Shown: positions 44,996-53,959 of the stretch, one piece after another
Layout: every line of letters begins with the position of its first letter
Numbering within the stretch: the first letter of the stretch is position 1
Source: Bacteroidota bacterium
Lineage (GTDB): Bacteria; Bacteroidota; Bacteroidia; Cytophagales; Cyclobacteriaceae
DNA: 64,000 nt
Assembly: GCA_018267285.1 (NCBI GenBank)
Contig: JAFDYU010000014.1
Location: 206,258 to 270,257 of the forward strand
Direction of reading: 5' to 3'
Position numbers and translations under genes: made by a program
The notes under the pieces: generated by a model
The model's database searches: none
What the model was told of the DNA's origin: nothing
Seen by the model: only the letters and a program-made list of their open reading frames with translations

Positions 44996-45730
44996 ATGAA
45001 AAGATTTAGCCCAATTCTATTCGCTTCTGCCTTGACTGCGTCACTATTTATGTCAGCATACCTGAAACTTAACAGCTACTATAGTCCATATGGGATAGAT
45101 ATAAAGCAATGGATTGAGTGGGACGAATGGATACCTCAAAATTTTGATGGATTCATAGAGCTACTTCTGAAACTATTCATAATAATATCCTTCGGCATAA
45201 TTATGCTCGAATTTGAAGATAATGCTGCTAAAACAATAGACAAGTCAAAAAAGAAACTCAAGCTTAGACTTAGAATAGCCAGCTATGTAATACTAATTCT
45301 TATCGCTGCCTTAATGGTTTACTATACTGCTTTTGTTTTAAATGAAAATATGTACTTCAAAGTTGTTGATGTAGCACTCGCAGCAGTGCCTTTAATTGTT
45401 CTTGGACTCTTTCTAACAATGAAAAATCAGCTTCAAGAAATCACAGATTTTTTCACAAACGAGAGAATAATTTTGATTATTGCAATTTCCACAATTTTAC
45501 TTCACCCTATTATTTATGCCGACAAGCAAGTGTATAAAATACAAAAAGAAAATATCATGACTTCAGTTCAACTGAAAGATGAAAAATTAGATTCGTTGAT
45601 CTATTTGGGCAGTACAAAAAATCAGTACTTTTTATATTCAAAGAAAAAATCGACCACGTACATTTTGAGAAAAGACTCTGTTGCTAAAATTTCAATGCAA
45701 CTACATTCGAGTAAATTAATCATTCGATGA
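44996..45730 (+). CDS. Hypothetical membrane protein
   Basis: 244 residues with about five hydrophobic segments (near 7-25, 55-72, 95-115, 125-142 and 160-175) and a soluble basic C-terminal tail of ~60 residues (SKKKSTTYILRKDSVAKISM). AT-rich compared with the upstream cassette. It stands alone and no family is recognised. The C-terminal part could be extracytoplasmic. Confidence 0.6.
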   Translation: MKRFSPILFASALTASLFMSAYLKLNSYYSPYGIDIKQWIEWDEWIPQNFDGFIELLLKLFIIISFGIIMLEFEDNAAKTIDKSKKKLKLRLRIASYVILILIAALMVYYTAFVLNENMYFKVVDVALAAVPLIVLGLFLTMKNQLQEITDFFTNERIILIIAISTILLHPIIYADKQVYKIQKENIMTSVQLKDEKLDSLIYLGSTKNQYFLYSKKKSTTYILRKDSVAKISMQLHSSKLIIR

Positions 45731-46477
45731 GACTTTATTAGTTTGCGAGCCACCAAGGCGAACGAAGTGGCTTCCACGGAGAGAGACCGCGAGCAGGAGG
45801 TAGGGTGTGAGCAAGGAGCGAGACCGAGGTACGAGGGAGCGCGGTGCGAGCTATGAGTGGAGTGAGGCACGAACGGAACGAACAAGGGCTGGCGTGATTT
45901 TTTGCGTAACTACTTTTCATTCGAAGACTAATAGCCAAAACGAAAATCCGAAGTCGATCTTTCAAAAGGCAAAAAGCATGACAGCCCGCAGCCCGGACGA
46001 CAGCGCGGGCGAGCACAACAAGGGCAGCCGGTGGACTGCAAGCGTGCCGACTGAAGGAGGAAGTAATGAAACGGAATGAAGTGGAATGAGCCTGCGCGAA
46101 AGAAGTGAGTGGAGTTTGTGGTTATGTGCGTTGCACGAGCGTTGATGATAACCCAAATGTAACGAACGTGTGCATGGCAGTGAATGTAACGTAATGCAGT
46201 GTAATGAATGACAACTGAAGGAGGCGGGCTTGTAGGACAAAGTAGGCTGCCGTGAGTTGGAAGCCCTGTGAAAGCAAGACCCGTGACAGGCTTAGCTACC
46301 TTAAAAAAGTTTTTATGACTAACCTTTGCAGCATAGCTGTGTGCAACACCTAAAAAATAAAAATCAACCTTGCGCACTGCTATGCTGGCCTGGCGCGGGG
46401 CTTGCTCACAGGGCTGGAACGAACACCTCTTCAGGATTTTCTTTGCACCCGTTGACTGAACATTTTTTAATTTTGTG
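45731..46477. other. 750-base gene-free region: purine-biased repeats and a large imperfect inverted repeat
   Basis: 45745-45890 is strongly G/A-biased with quasi-repeats of GAGCGA/GAACGA type. Similar biased sequence recurs to about 46230, with ACTGAAGGAGG repeated at about 46052 and 46214. 46261-46291 is inverted at 46389-46415, and 46328-46346 at 46370-46389, so about 155 bases can fold into one long hairpin with shared arms. Overlapping frames here have biased composition and no family likeness. It lies beside DnaC-like and replication-type genes. Confidence 0.45.
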
Positions 46478-47209
46478 TCAATATCTCTTGTCTGATGTAT
46501 TTTTATTGAACGCAACGAGATTAAACATTTCCCTCAAGCGGCTTCGAACGCGGTTGCCGTAAGTGCTCTCAATTTCTGTTGCCGACAAGTTGGTGGTGAT
46601 GTGGGTGATCATGTTTCGAGATACAAAAAGGTCGTAACGGCTCAAGAGCACTTCTGCCATGACGTTGCATTCGTTGCCGTAGTATTTCAGGTTTTGTTCT
46701 ACACCCAAGTCATCGAAGCAAAAAGTTTTCGGGATCATATCGCCTGATTGCTGCTGAAATGATTCGCGTGAATATTTCTGAATGACGCTGTACCCTTCCT
46801 GAATGAACTCGAATGAGACATCGCGGCAAGGCTTCATCATGTGTTGTTCCCCGGGTTTTAGAAAAGTTCGCATCAACGTCATCAGCGAAGTTTTGCCGCA
46901 GCCTACGGGGCCGGTGAGGAGTATACCTTTTCGGAAACTGATGCCGAGATTTTCCGCATGGTGCATGTCTTTGAAGAAATACACAAAGAGTTTGAAGAGG
47001 ACGGGATGGTCTTCGGTGTTGATGGTGAAGTGATCGCCAAACAATGACTTGCCGTTTTTCACGAGAAAGGAAATGCAGTCGGTGAAATTGTAGCGAGCGA
47101 TTTTAGCCTCAATTGGCCTCACCCCGTTCCCCTCTCCACTGGAGAGGGGTTTAGAGAGGCTCGCTGTAGTTTTTGTCTGTGTTTGTGTTGAGGTGTGTTC
47201 GGGGTTCAT
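46478..47209 (-). CDS. DnaC-like AAA ATPase of an accessory replicon
   Basis: 243 residues from ATG 47209; the frame extends further upstream but overlaps the preceding gene. Walker A GPVGCGKT (about 100-107) is followed by a Walker-B-type strand CFDDLG, a sensor region THITTNLS and an arginine-rich end (GNRVRSRLREMF), as in DnaC/IstB helicase-loader relatives. Residues ~17-32 (SLSKPLSSGEGNGVRP) are encoded by a dispersed hairpin repeat, so this N-terminus may be a recent addition. Confidence 0.7.
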   Translation of the reverse strand: MNPEHTSTQTQTKTTASLSKPLSSGEGNGVRPIEAKIARYNFTDCISFLVKNGKSLFGDHFTINTEDHPVLFKLFVYFFKDMHHAENLGISFRKGILLTGPVGCGKTSLMTLMRTFLKPGEQHMMKPCRDVSFEFIQEGYSVIQKYSRESFQQQSGDMIPKTFCFDDLGVEQNLKYYGNECNVMAEVLLSRYDLFVSRNMITHITTNLSATEIESTYGNRVRSRLREMFNLVAFNKNTSDKRY

Positions 47210-47792
47210 GGTTGTTGAAGTTTGAGGTGTTGAGCATCCATTTTTCGGCTGCGGCCTGCCAATCTCGCATAGGCGTGCGGCCGCCAACGCGCCAGCCGTT
47301 TGACTGGAAGTGGTGGAAAAATTTTTGAGCCTCCACTTTGCCAGATTTTTTTAAAAGAAAAAAATCAATCACTGATTCGTGCGGGGGCGGAATGTCTCTC
47401 TCTTTGTTTTCAGGCTTTGTATTGTTTACTATGTTTATAGAAGGTCTCACCGCCTGTACAGCAGCTTTATCACTACTTGTATTGTGAGCTTTATCATCAG
47501 CGTTATCGAATCTGTACAGGTGGACTTTGCTGCCGCGCTGCGGATTATATGAGGGTTCGTAGCGGATATAATTCCAGGCATGAAGGTCTTTCAGGCATTT
47601 TACATACGTGTTCACGGATCCTATTTTTGAAATGTTCATGACTTCTCCACGGCTGATCGAGAATGGGTTTCTGAAATGATTGAGGTTCCAGAACTGAAAG
47701 AGTGTGATGTAAAGGCTCACGTGGTGTGGCGTGAGCCTTTCATCGGCTGAAAGTTTGTCCATGAAGCCGAGGAAGTGTTTGATGAAATTCAT
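47151..47792 (-). CDS. Replication-associated protein of an accessory element
   Basis: 213 residues. The N-terminal 100 residues (LTPHHVSLYITLFQFWNLNH, SRGEVMNISKIGSVNTYVKC) look like the winged-helix region of replication-initiator-type proteins in Bacteroidota elements. The C-terminal third ends with HFQSNGWRVGGRTPMRDWQA, a motif often seen at the end of such proteins. It overlaps the AAA ATPase start. The last few codons fall in the dispersed hairpin repeat. Confidence 0.6.
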   Translation of the reverse strand: MNFIKHFLGFMDKLSADERLTPHHVSLYITLFQFWNLNHFRNPFSISRGEVMNISKIGSVNTYVKCLKDLHAWNYIRYEPSYNPQRGSKVHLYRFDNADDKAHNTSSDKAAVQAVRPSINIVNNTKPENKERDIPPPHESVIDFFLLKKSGKVEAQKFFHHFQSNGWRVGGRTPMRDWQAAAEKWMLNTSNFNNHEPRTHLNTNTDKNYSEPL

Positions 47793-47811
47793 CGCCCCAT
47801 CCTTTTGGCCA

Positions 47812-47853
47812 CTCCCGCAACAAGTGCGGGAGAGGCCTTCTCCAGAGGGGAAG
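47812..47853 (+). repeat. Double hairpin repeat between replication and excisionase-like genes
   Basis: CTCCCGCA/TGCGGGAG (47812-47819 with 47825-47832, perfect 8-bp stem) is followed by a second near-perfect stem (47835-47853). It belongs with the GGCC-hairpin repeats listed from 47115 to 59263. Confidence 0.55.
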
Positions 47854-47871
47854 GAAATACATAGTTATCCT

Positions 47872-48165
47872 TCATAGCGCGGAAGAGTTTCGTCTCGTTT
47901 TTGTGTTGTGTTGTTCGAGCATTTTCTGGATGTCTTCGTAATTGTAGTACATGACACCACCGATTTTGGTGAAGGGGAGCGTGCCGTTCACCCTGAGGTT
48001 TTGCAGTGTGCCGGGTGAGATGGTGAGAATCCTTCTTACTTCATGCGACTTGAGCCACTTGCGCACCGGCTGGCCGTGTTTCTCGCTCAATAATTTTTTG
48101 AAGTCATCGAGAAGGTCTTTTTTGAAAACCAGCAGGTCTTCAGTTGTTATCACATTTGCTGCCAT
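47872..48165 (-). CDS. Excisionase-like helix-turn-helix protein
   Basis: 97 residues. The C-terminal half has the MerR-type/HTH_17 pattern: KSHEVRRILTISPGTLQNLR, then GTLPFTKIGGVMYYNYEDIQ, where the strand after the HTH copies the usual ...YRxxDI end. An N-terminal helical part precedes it. Common in Bacteroidota mobile elements as a first gene before replication or mobilisation genes, which is its position here. Confidence 0.8.
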   Translation of the reverse strand: MAANVITTEDLLVFKKDLLDDFKKLLSEKHGQPVRKWLKSHEVRRILTISPGTLQNLRVNGTLPFTKIGGVMYYNYEDIQKMLEQHNTKTRRNSSAL

Positions 48166-48229
48166 AGATTTTAGTTGATTTTGTTATGGTGCAAATCAAT
48201 CGTAATGGATTTTCAGAAAACAGTGACAG

Positions 48230-48243
48230 GGGTACCAGTACCC
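48230..48243. promoter_or_regulatory. GGGTAC-CA-GTACCC palindrome in a divergent intergenic region
   Basis: A perfect 6-bp dyad with a 2-base centre, lying between the excisionase-like gene and the divergent Crp/Fnr gene. A candidate operator; the binding protein is not known. Confidence 0.3.
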
Positions 48244-48365
48244 TTGATAAGTCGTTGGCATTCAGGTAGAAAAAAATGGTTTCCCTCCACTGATGGATGG
48301 CTGGACAGGCTGACCCTCTACAAGTGGGGTGTGGAATGGGGGTGATTTTTTAGAAAGGAACATAG

Positions 48366-49013
48366 GTGTACCAAGCTGGTTTGAGAGTAAAAGAAAATGC
48401 ATGTATGCTCCATCAACTATTTGCCATGAATTTTGACCGATTGTTTCAAGTACTATCTTCCATGCACCCCATTTCAGAAAAGTTCAGAGATGCAATTCAG
48501 AAAGAACTCGTTCCTCTCTCACTCCCCAGGAATCATCTGCTGCTTGAGGCACCGAACATTTCTGAGCATGCTTATTTTATCAACTCCGGCTGTGCCATGT
48601 CATTTACCTATTCGAATGGAGAGAAGTGCATCGAAGAATTTTGGCAGGCGAGGCAGATTGTAGTTTCGGCAAAAAGTTTTTTTGAGCGGGCTCCTTCTTT
48701 GGAGTTTATTCAACTGATTGAACGAAGTGAAGTGTTTTGTATCGGTCATGCGAGCGTTATGCGGCTGCTCGATGAATTTCCGGAGGCTAATTTTATTCAG
48801 CGGGTTGTTATGAATCAGTACTACGAGTTTTCAAAACAAAAAATCAGGGACATGAATTATCTGACAGCCGAGCATCGGCATGAGAAATTCCTAAGGTCAT
48901 TTCCTGGGATAGAGCAGATCGTTTCACAAGAATATATCGCTTCGTATTTGGGGATAACGCCCCAGTCGTTGAGCCGGATAAAGAGGAAGAGAGCCTCATC
49001 TCTAACGACCTGA
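48366..49013 (+). CDS. Crp/Fnr-family transcriptional regulator
   Basis: Up to 215 residues; the ATG at 48426 (MNFDRLFQVL) is the likely true start. An N-terminal cyclic-nucleotide-binding-like beta-roll (LLEAPNISEHAYFINSGCAM) is followed by a helix and a C-terminal HTH (QEYIASYLGITPQSLSRIKR). Ligand unknown; cysteines are not arranged as in Fnr. Downstream sequence after the stop carries a remnant of the dispersed hairpin repeat. It may regulate the following secretion/redox group, but they are not coupled. Confidence 0.85.
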   Translation: MYQAGLRVKENACMLHQLFAMNFDRLFQVLSSMHPISEKFRDAIQKELVPLSLPRNHLLLEAPNISEHAYFINSGCAMSFTYSNGEKCIEEFWQARQIVVSAKSFFERAPSLEFIQLIERSEVFCIGHASVMRLLDEFPEANFIQRVVMNQYYEFSKQKIRDMNYLTAEHRHEKFLRSFPGIEQIVSQEYIASYLGITPQSLSRIKRKRASSLTT

Positions 49014-49163
49014 CCCAAGCCCGCTCCAAAGGAGAGGAGTGAGCGAGTTCTTACCATTTGGCAAGTGAAGGTCTGAACGTTCGTCTGCGATAGCATGAAC
49101 ATTTGATAATCAATTTATTTCATGGCGTCATTTACTTTCATGTTACCAATCAAAACAAAAAGT

Positions 49164-49610
49164 ATGAAGCAGAGAATAGTGGTAGAAATTATTTCATTTT
49201 TATTCATTTTACTATTTCTCTATGCGGCATTCAGCAAGCTTTTTGATTTTCGAAAATTTTCAGCGCAGATAGGTCAGTCACCATTGCTCACCGGTTTCGG
49301 CAGCACTCTACCCGCGTTCGTCATAGGCTGTGAGATTGTTGTTTCATTCATGTTTATGGTGCCGCGCCTCAGGCTCACTGCCTTCTTCCTTGCATTTTGC
49401 TTAATGGTCATGTTTACCTCGTACATCATTGCTATCCTGAATTTCAGCAACTATGTGCCTTGCTCGTGCGGAGGTGTGCTAGAAAAATTGGGATGGAGAG
49501 AACACGTGATATTTAATGCAGTATTTGTTTTGCTCAGCCTCGCGGGCATCATTTTTCAATCTAAAATACAGAAGACGGAAACAATTGCTTTTTATTCAAA
49601 AGGTTTATGA
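49164..49610 (+). CDS. MauE/DoxX-like redox-associated membrane protein
   Basis: 148 residues from ATG 49164; an ATG at 49122 is an alternative. Four membrane spans, a FSKLFDFRKF motif after the first, and a late PCSCGGVLEKLGW that matches the MauE group of thiol-linked membrane proteins. It probably passes electrons for extracytoplasmic disulfide chemistry. It overlaps the next gene by 4 bases, and a TlpA-like gene lies nearby. Confidence 0.8.
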   Translation: MKQRIVVEIISFLFILLFLYAAFSKLFDFRKFSAQIGQSPLLTGFGSTLPAFVIGCEIVVSFMFMVPRLRLTAFFLAFCLMVMFTSYIIAILNFSNYVPCSCGGVLEKLGWREHVIFNAVFVLLSLAGIIFQSKIQKTETIAFYSKGL

Positions 49611-50701
49611 AGAAAATTATTTTTTTGATCATTGCCTGTTTTGTTTTCAGTGTCGTAACCGTCATTGTACTCTTTGCTCTATCTGATCGAATGAAGGACG
49701 AGCCCAATAGTTTTCTTCGGTTGTTCCCTCCACATCCCGTGATTATGGGCGATACATTAAATCTTAAATCCCATTCCTATTATATAGCAGGAGGTACACG
49801 ACATACAGTTTACCTTGGAAATTATACTGTGCCTTTGCGTTTGTTGATTGTAAACATGAACATGAATGCGCTCGATATGCGGCACGTCCGGCTAAAAATA
49901 AATGGTGTTGGCTCTCAGAAATTTTGGTCTGCCACGGTGCAAGTTGATTCCCCTTATTACTATCTCACAGATGGGGCAGTGCCTATTATGTACAAAGGAA
50001 ATATGCAAGATTGGAAGGCCGAGAAATATTTATATGACAGCATTTATTTTCAAACCATAGCTCACATGCGAGGCGGTTCTTTTGCTGTGAAATCGCTAAG
50101 TGGAGCTACGGGGGAGAATGTGCTTGGGAAGATTACTGCATGGGCTCCTTATCAACATTTCACTGATCGCATATTGCAAAAACAGGTTGACGGGGTATTC
50201 TGCACCAACGGCATGATGTATTTTAACAAAGTACTGAACCAATTGGTCTATCTCTACTATTACCGTAACCAGTTTATGGTTATTGACACCAGCATGAACC
50301 TATTGTACCGTGGCAATACCATTGATACTACAAGCTATGTGAAAATAAAAGTGGGAACGATTGAGTCAGGCCAAACAAAAATTTTATCATCACCACCTTA
50401 TTTTGTTAATCGCTTAAGTACGACATCAGGAGATTGGTTGTTTGTAAACTCCAACCTGCTTGCCAAGAATGAATATGTAGATGCCTTTGAGACGGCAGAT
50501 GTAATTGATATGTACAATTTAAGGAACGGGAAGTATGCCTTTAGTTTTTACATTTATCACCTGCAGGGCAAAAACAAGATGAGTGAGTTCCGTGTGTTTG
50601 ATGATACGATGATGGTGCGGTGGGATAACGTGATAGGGATATACACCCTGAAACCGGAATACTTTGCCTCACCCTTACCCTCCGGAGTAGAGGGTAAATG
50701 A
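49607..50701 (+). CDS. Hypothetical membrane-anchored protein, coupled to the MauE-like gene
   Basis: 364 residues: one N-terminal membrane helix (IIFLIIACFVFSVVTVIVLF), then a beta-rich extracytoplasmic domain with many Tyr and Asn residues (YLYYYRNQFMVIDTSMNLLY). It resembles beta-propeller-like proteins found beside MauE-like and small secreted peptides in Bacteroidota, but I cannot name the family. The last residues (ASPLPSGVEGK) are encoded by a dispersed hairpin repeat, so the native C-terminus has probably been replaced. Confidence 0.6.
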   Translation: MKKIIFLIIACFVFSVVTVIVLFALSDRMKDEPNSFLRLFPPHPVIMGDTLNLKSHSYYIAGGTRHTVYLGNYTVPLRLLIVNMNMNALDMRHVRLKINGVGSQKFWSATVQVDSPYYYLTDGAVPIMYKGNMQDWKAEKYLYDSIYFQTIAHMRGGSFAVKSLSGATGENVLGKITAWAPYQHFTDRILQKQVDGVFCTNGMMYFNKVLNQLVYLYYYRNQFMVIDTSMNLLYRGNTIDTTSYVKIKVGTIESGQTKILSSPPYFVNRLSTTSGDWLFVNSNLLAKNEYVDAFETADVIDMYNLRNGKYAFSFYIYHLQGKNKMSEFRVFDDTMMVRWDNVIGIYTLKPEYFASPLPSGVEGK

Positions 50702-50822
50702 ACCGAGAGTAGATTGAACAGATCAAAATATTTTTTTGCGCATAAAAATCAGGAATGAACGTGAACCGAACACCTGTACAAAAAAGTAGGTCAAAATTAA
50801 TTTTAACATAAACCCAAGTTTT

Positions 50823-51089
50823 ATGAAAAAAGTAAGTGTTCTTTTAAGTGCAATGGCATTTGTCTTTGCTGTTGGTGGCGCTCTAGCTTCTCAGAAATTG
50901 CTGACCAACATACAGGGGTATGAGTTTATCGATCGACCTGGTACTGATGATGATGAATGTATTGCCAGAATAAATTGTGACACGGACGGTACTGTGGACT
51001 GTAAAGTGACAACTGCAAGCCCTATTCTGCACGACAGCAGCAATCCGGCTACATCTTGCGGACTTACGTTAAAAATGAAGACACCGTAA
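50823..51089 (+). CDS. DUF6520-like small secreted peptide
   Basis: 88 residues. The signal peptide (VSVLLSAMAFVFAVGGALA) is followed by a mature part with four cysteines (ECIARINC, VDCKVTT, ATSCGLT) and an acidic RPGTDDDE stretch. The pattern matches my memory of DUF6520, a short Bacteroidota family found near MauE-like and TlpA-like genes. Disulfide formation in the periplasm by those neighbours is plausible. Function unknown. Confidence 0.7.
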   Translation: MKKVSVLLSAMAFVFAVGGALASQKLLTNIQGYEFIDRPGTDDDECIARINCDTDGTVDCKVTTASPILHDSSNPATSCGLTLKMKTP

Positions 51090-51144
51090 AAGTTTGAAAT
51101 AAGGAATTGTTGCGTTAAGTCGACAATTCCTTATTCTTTCACAT

Positions 51145-52482
51145 CTATTGGGGATCGCGAATCACAATTACCTTCAATTCCTTCTCTCCACGCACTAAAT
51201 CCAAGCCTTGTTTTTGAAGATTCTTGCGAATGTCTTGAATGTCGGTCATGTCAGCTTCAAATGTAAAATCAATATTCCCTGAAACACCGGTCTCATCAAC
51301 GAATACATCGCCACGATACCTTTCCTTCAAATAGAAACTCAAGCTCCCGATCAGATATTGCCGAGGCCAGTTTACAATCTTGTAACCCGTGACATTTGTA
51401 CCGGGAGTAAAAAATTTTTTTTCCCCTTTTGTTTTGAGTTTATTGGCTGCACCGGGCTTGGCTATTAATTTCCACACGGGCATGGTTCTGGTTTCAACAG
51501 ACACAACGTACTTGAAAACTGTTTTCAGATCTCTCTGCATCAACGCCATTATCATACTCAGAGAAACTTCATCAGGAGGGATTGTAAGACTGTAGTTGTA
51601 AGTGCCTTTACCTACCTCAACATTAAAATCATATTGAAATAATGAGGTATCGCAGATTTCCAGCAGTGGTTTGGTATAGAATTTTCCATTCATTAAAGAA
51701 TCTGATGCATCCCAATCGGATTGACCTAAGTAGGCATAATTATATAACCCATATAGTGGGACCATTGACAGGTTATAACCTTCTACGAAGTATTTTTTTG
51801 GCCATTTCACCCAACTCACGACATCGATTACGCCTGGCCTTTCGCCCGACCATTTTTTGAGAACAGATCGATACAGTACATGTCCTGAAGGAACATTTGA
51901 TTTCTCTTCCAATGATGCGGACGGACCGAATGTAGGTCTATCTTTTTCTTTTGGATAGAAATTTACTTTCTTGCCCTGTAGCAAATCTTTTATTTTTTCG
52001 GGAGTCAGATCGCCCCCATTGGTGATGAAGCGAACGATCCCCTGCGGGTCAACCATCACGATATAAGGCATTGAGCCAATGTTCCACCTACTGAAGAGAG
52101 CAGAATCGTAAGCCACAGGCATTTCAAGTTTTTTTTTCTCGCAGATTTTTTCGTAGAGCTTGGGGGTATCCTTGTATTCATTGTCAAGCAAGCCTATCAT
52201 AATCCAATTCAAATCCTTCTCAAATTCCTTATGGATAGCATTGACTTTGGGAAAACTGTGAACGCAAGCAGCGCAACCCGTGAACCAAAAATCGAGGATG
52301 AGCCATTTGCCTCTGAAATCTTTGAGCGAGGCGCTTGAAGTGTTAAAGTGAGTTATGTTGTACAGTGTAAAATCCGGAAGCGGTTTGTCCACTTCAAGCC
52401 TGATCGAATCAGAACTTTTCTGAGCATGACTTATAGTTGTTGCCATTAAAAGTAAAGGCAAAAGAAAAATTCGGGGTGACAT
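51145..52482 (-). CDS. TlpA-like thioredoxin-fold protein with long C-terminal domain
   Basis: 445 residues. A signal peptide (ending near TTISHAQ) precedes a TlpA/AhpC-type domain with the CxxC FTGCAACVHSFP and DPQGIVRFITNG. A ~240-residue C-terminal extension follows that I do not recognise. A periplasmic thiol-disulfide role fits the neighbouring MauE-like and cysteine-containing peptide genes, though the gene is convergent with them and lies just downstream of susD. Confidence 0.8.
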   Translation of the reverse strand: MSPRIFLLPLLLMATTISHAQKSSDSIRLEVDKPLPDFTLYNITHFNTSSASLKDFRGKWLILDFWFTGCAACVHSFPKVNAIHKEFEKDLNWIMIGLLDNEYKDTPKLYEKICEKKKLEMPVAYDSALFSRWNIGSMPYIVMVDPQGIVRFITNGGDLTPEKIKDLLQGKKVNFYPKEKDRPTFGPSASLEEKSNVPSGHVLYRSVLKKWSGERPGVIDVVSWVKWPKKYFVEGYNLSMVPLYGLYNYAYLGQSDWDASDSLMNGKFYTKPLLEICDTSLFQYDFNVEVGKGTYNYSLTIPPDEVSLSMIMALMQRDLKTVFKYVVSVETRTMPVWKLIAKPGAANKLKTKGEKKFFTPGTNVTGYKIVNWPRQYLIGSLSFYLKERYRGDVFVDETGVSGNIDFTFEADMTDIQDIRKNLQKQGLDLVRGEKELKVIVIRDPQ

Positions 52483-52564
52483 TTGATTTTTTTTTTAAAT
52501 GAAGCAAGAAGTTTTTCAATGAGCTACTGTACCTGGCCGCACAAAGGACAGGATGACTTAGGGG

Positions 52565-53950
52565 CTAGTACCCGGGATTTTGGGCGTCCCTCAATGAGGC
52601 GTTGTTTATCATTTCCGGTTCGGGCAGTGGAAATAACACAGCTGATGAAACCCAGTTTTGTTTGACGGAGCCCAGCACAGCATCTGCCCTGTTTGTACGC
52701 TTCAAGTCAAACCAGCGGTGACCCCATTCGTTGAACAATTCAACCCTCCGTTCTTGTTCAATTGCGAGAAGAAGGGATTGCTTGTCATTTGCCGGAGTAT
52801 CGCCTAGCCCAGCCCTGTGACGGATTAGATTTATGTCTGCTTGTGAGCCTACTATGTTGGTTTGTTGAGCCCTAGCCTCTGAGCGAATGAGATATTGCTC
52901 GGATAACCTTAGAACGGTAGAGTATTGAGTGGGGGGATTATCCGTTGACGAGTTGTATTTAAGCGTGCGATAATATCCGGAGGATGTCAAGCTCGTCCAA
53001 GTTGTTTTTCGCAAGTCACCGCTTTCAAACCCATTTGCCAGAGCAGGGTTTATTGCACCGTAGGAAGGAACATCAACAAATCTAAAAGTACCACGATCAT
53101 TGGGGCGAAGATTACTCCACCATTGCAAAATGGCTTCATTGTTATTTTTAAGAAACACATCACTTAACGCAGTCTTGAGGCTGTAGAGCATTAAGTTATT
53201 TATTATGACCGTTGCCTGCGCTTCGGCATTTGTCCAATCTCCGGTAAACAAATAGACGCGGCTGAGCAATGCCGTTGCCGCCCATTTATTTGCACGAACC
53301 CTTTCGTTATTTGTGAAAGCATAATCTGCGGGCAATAAAGTTTGTGCCGCCTTCAAATCTTCAACGATCTGCTGATAAACGAGTGTTTTTGATGAGCGTG
53401 CAATCTGTGAATTGATTCTGTAGTCTGTTGTTGTAACGAGCGGAACATCTCCCCAAATATTGACCAGATAATAATGACAGAAAGCCCTAATGAATTTTGC
53501 CTCGCCCGTCAATTGATTCTTCATGCCTACAGATACACCAGAAGAAGAGTTCAGTCCTTCGATCACTGCGTTTGCATCGTAAATGCGTTTGTAAAAATCC
53601 GTCCAAAGAAACTGAACCTGAGAATTATTGGGTTTTAGCGTGTTGTCGTTGAATTGCTGGAATTCAGCAGTGGACGCAGGGGAGCTTTGATAATAATTCA
53701 CCTGTTCATCTGAAAGCAGCGAGCCCAAAAAACTGACACTGAAAAGTGTGCCGCTGGCAAATCCGGAATTTTTCAATTGATAGTATATGTTCTGCATGGC
53801 CGCATTTGCGGAGGCATCACTATCAAATACAGATGATCTGACCAGCATAGTTTGTGGCGGGTCAATTTTTACGAACTCGTCACATGATGTAACACTAATG
53901 AGAGCGAGAAGTAAGAATTGGAGTCTATTTATCTTGAAAAGTATTTTCAT
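52565..53950 (-). CDS. SusD/RagB-like outer-membrane nutrient-binding lipoprotein
   Basis: 461 residues with a lipoprotein signal (LLLALISVTSC) and SusD signatures: GEAKFIRAFCHYYLVNIWGDVPL and VLRLSEQYLIRSEARAQ, and a C-terminal HRWFDLKRT. TPR-like helices throughout. It caps the adjacent SusC-type barrel (9-base gap) for import of oligosaccharides or peptides. The substrate cannot be inferred; no glycosidase or lyase is in the window. Confidence 0.92.
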   Translation of the reverse strand: MKILFKINRLQFLLLALISVTSCDEFVKIDPPQTMLVRSSVFDSDASANAAMQNIYYQLKNSGFASGTLFSVSFLGSLLSDEQVNYYQSSPASTAEFQQFNDNTLKPNNSQVQFLWTDFYKRIYDANAVIEGLNSSSGVSVGMKNQLTGEAKFIRAFCHYYLVNIWGDVPLVTTTDYRINSQIARSSKTLVYQQIVEDLKAAQTLLPADYAFTNNERVRANKWAATALLSRVYLFTGDWTNAEAQATVIINNLMLYSLKTALSDVFLKNNNEAILQWWSNLRPNDRGTFRFVDVPSYGAINPALANGFESGDLRKTTWTSLTSSGYYRTLKYNSSTDNPPTQYSTVLRLSEQYLIRSEARAQQTNIVGSQADINLIRHRAGLGDTPANDKQSLLLAIEQERRVELFNEWGHRWFDLKRTNRADAVLGSVKQNWVSSAVLFPLPEPEMINNASLRDAQNPGY

Positions 53951-53959
53951 GGTTTATGC

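Noticed and set aside
45807-46562. Several frames of 76-195 codons on both strands
   Set aside because: They lie in purine-biased repeat sequence, overlap each other and show skewed composition (runs of His, Ser, Arg) with no domain likeness.
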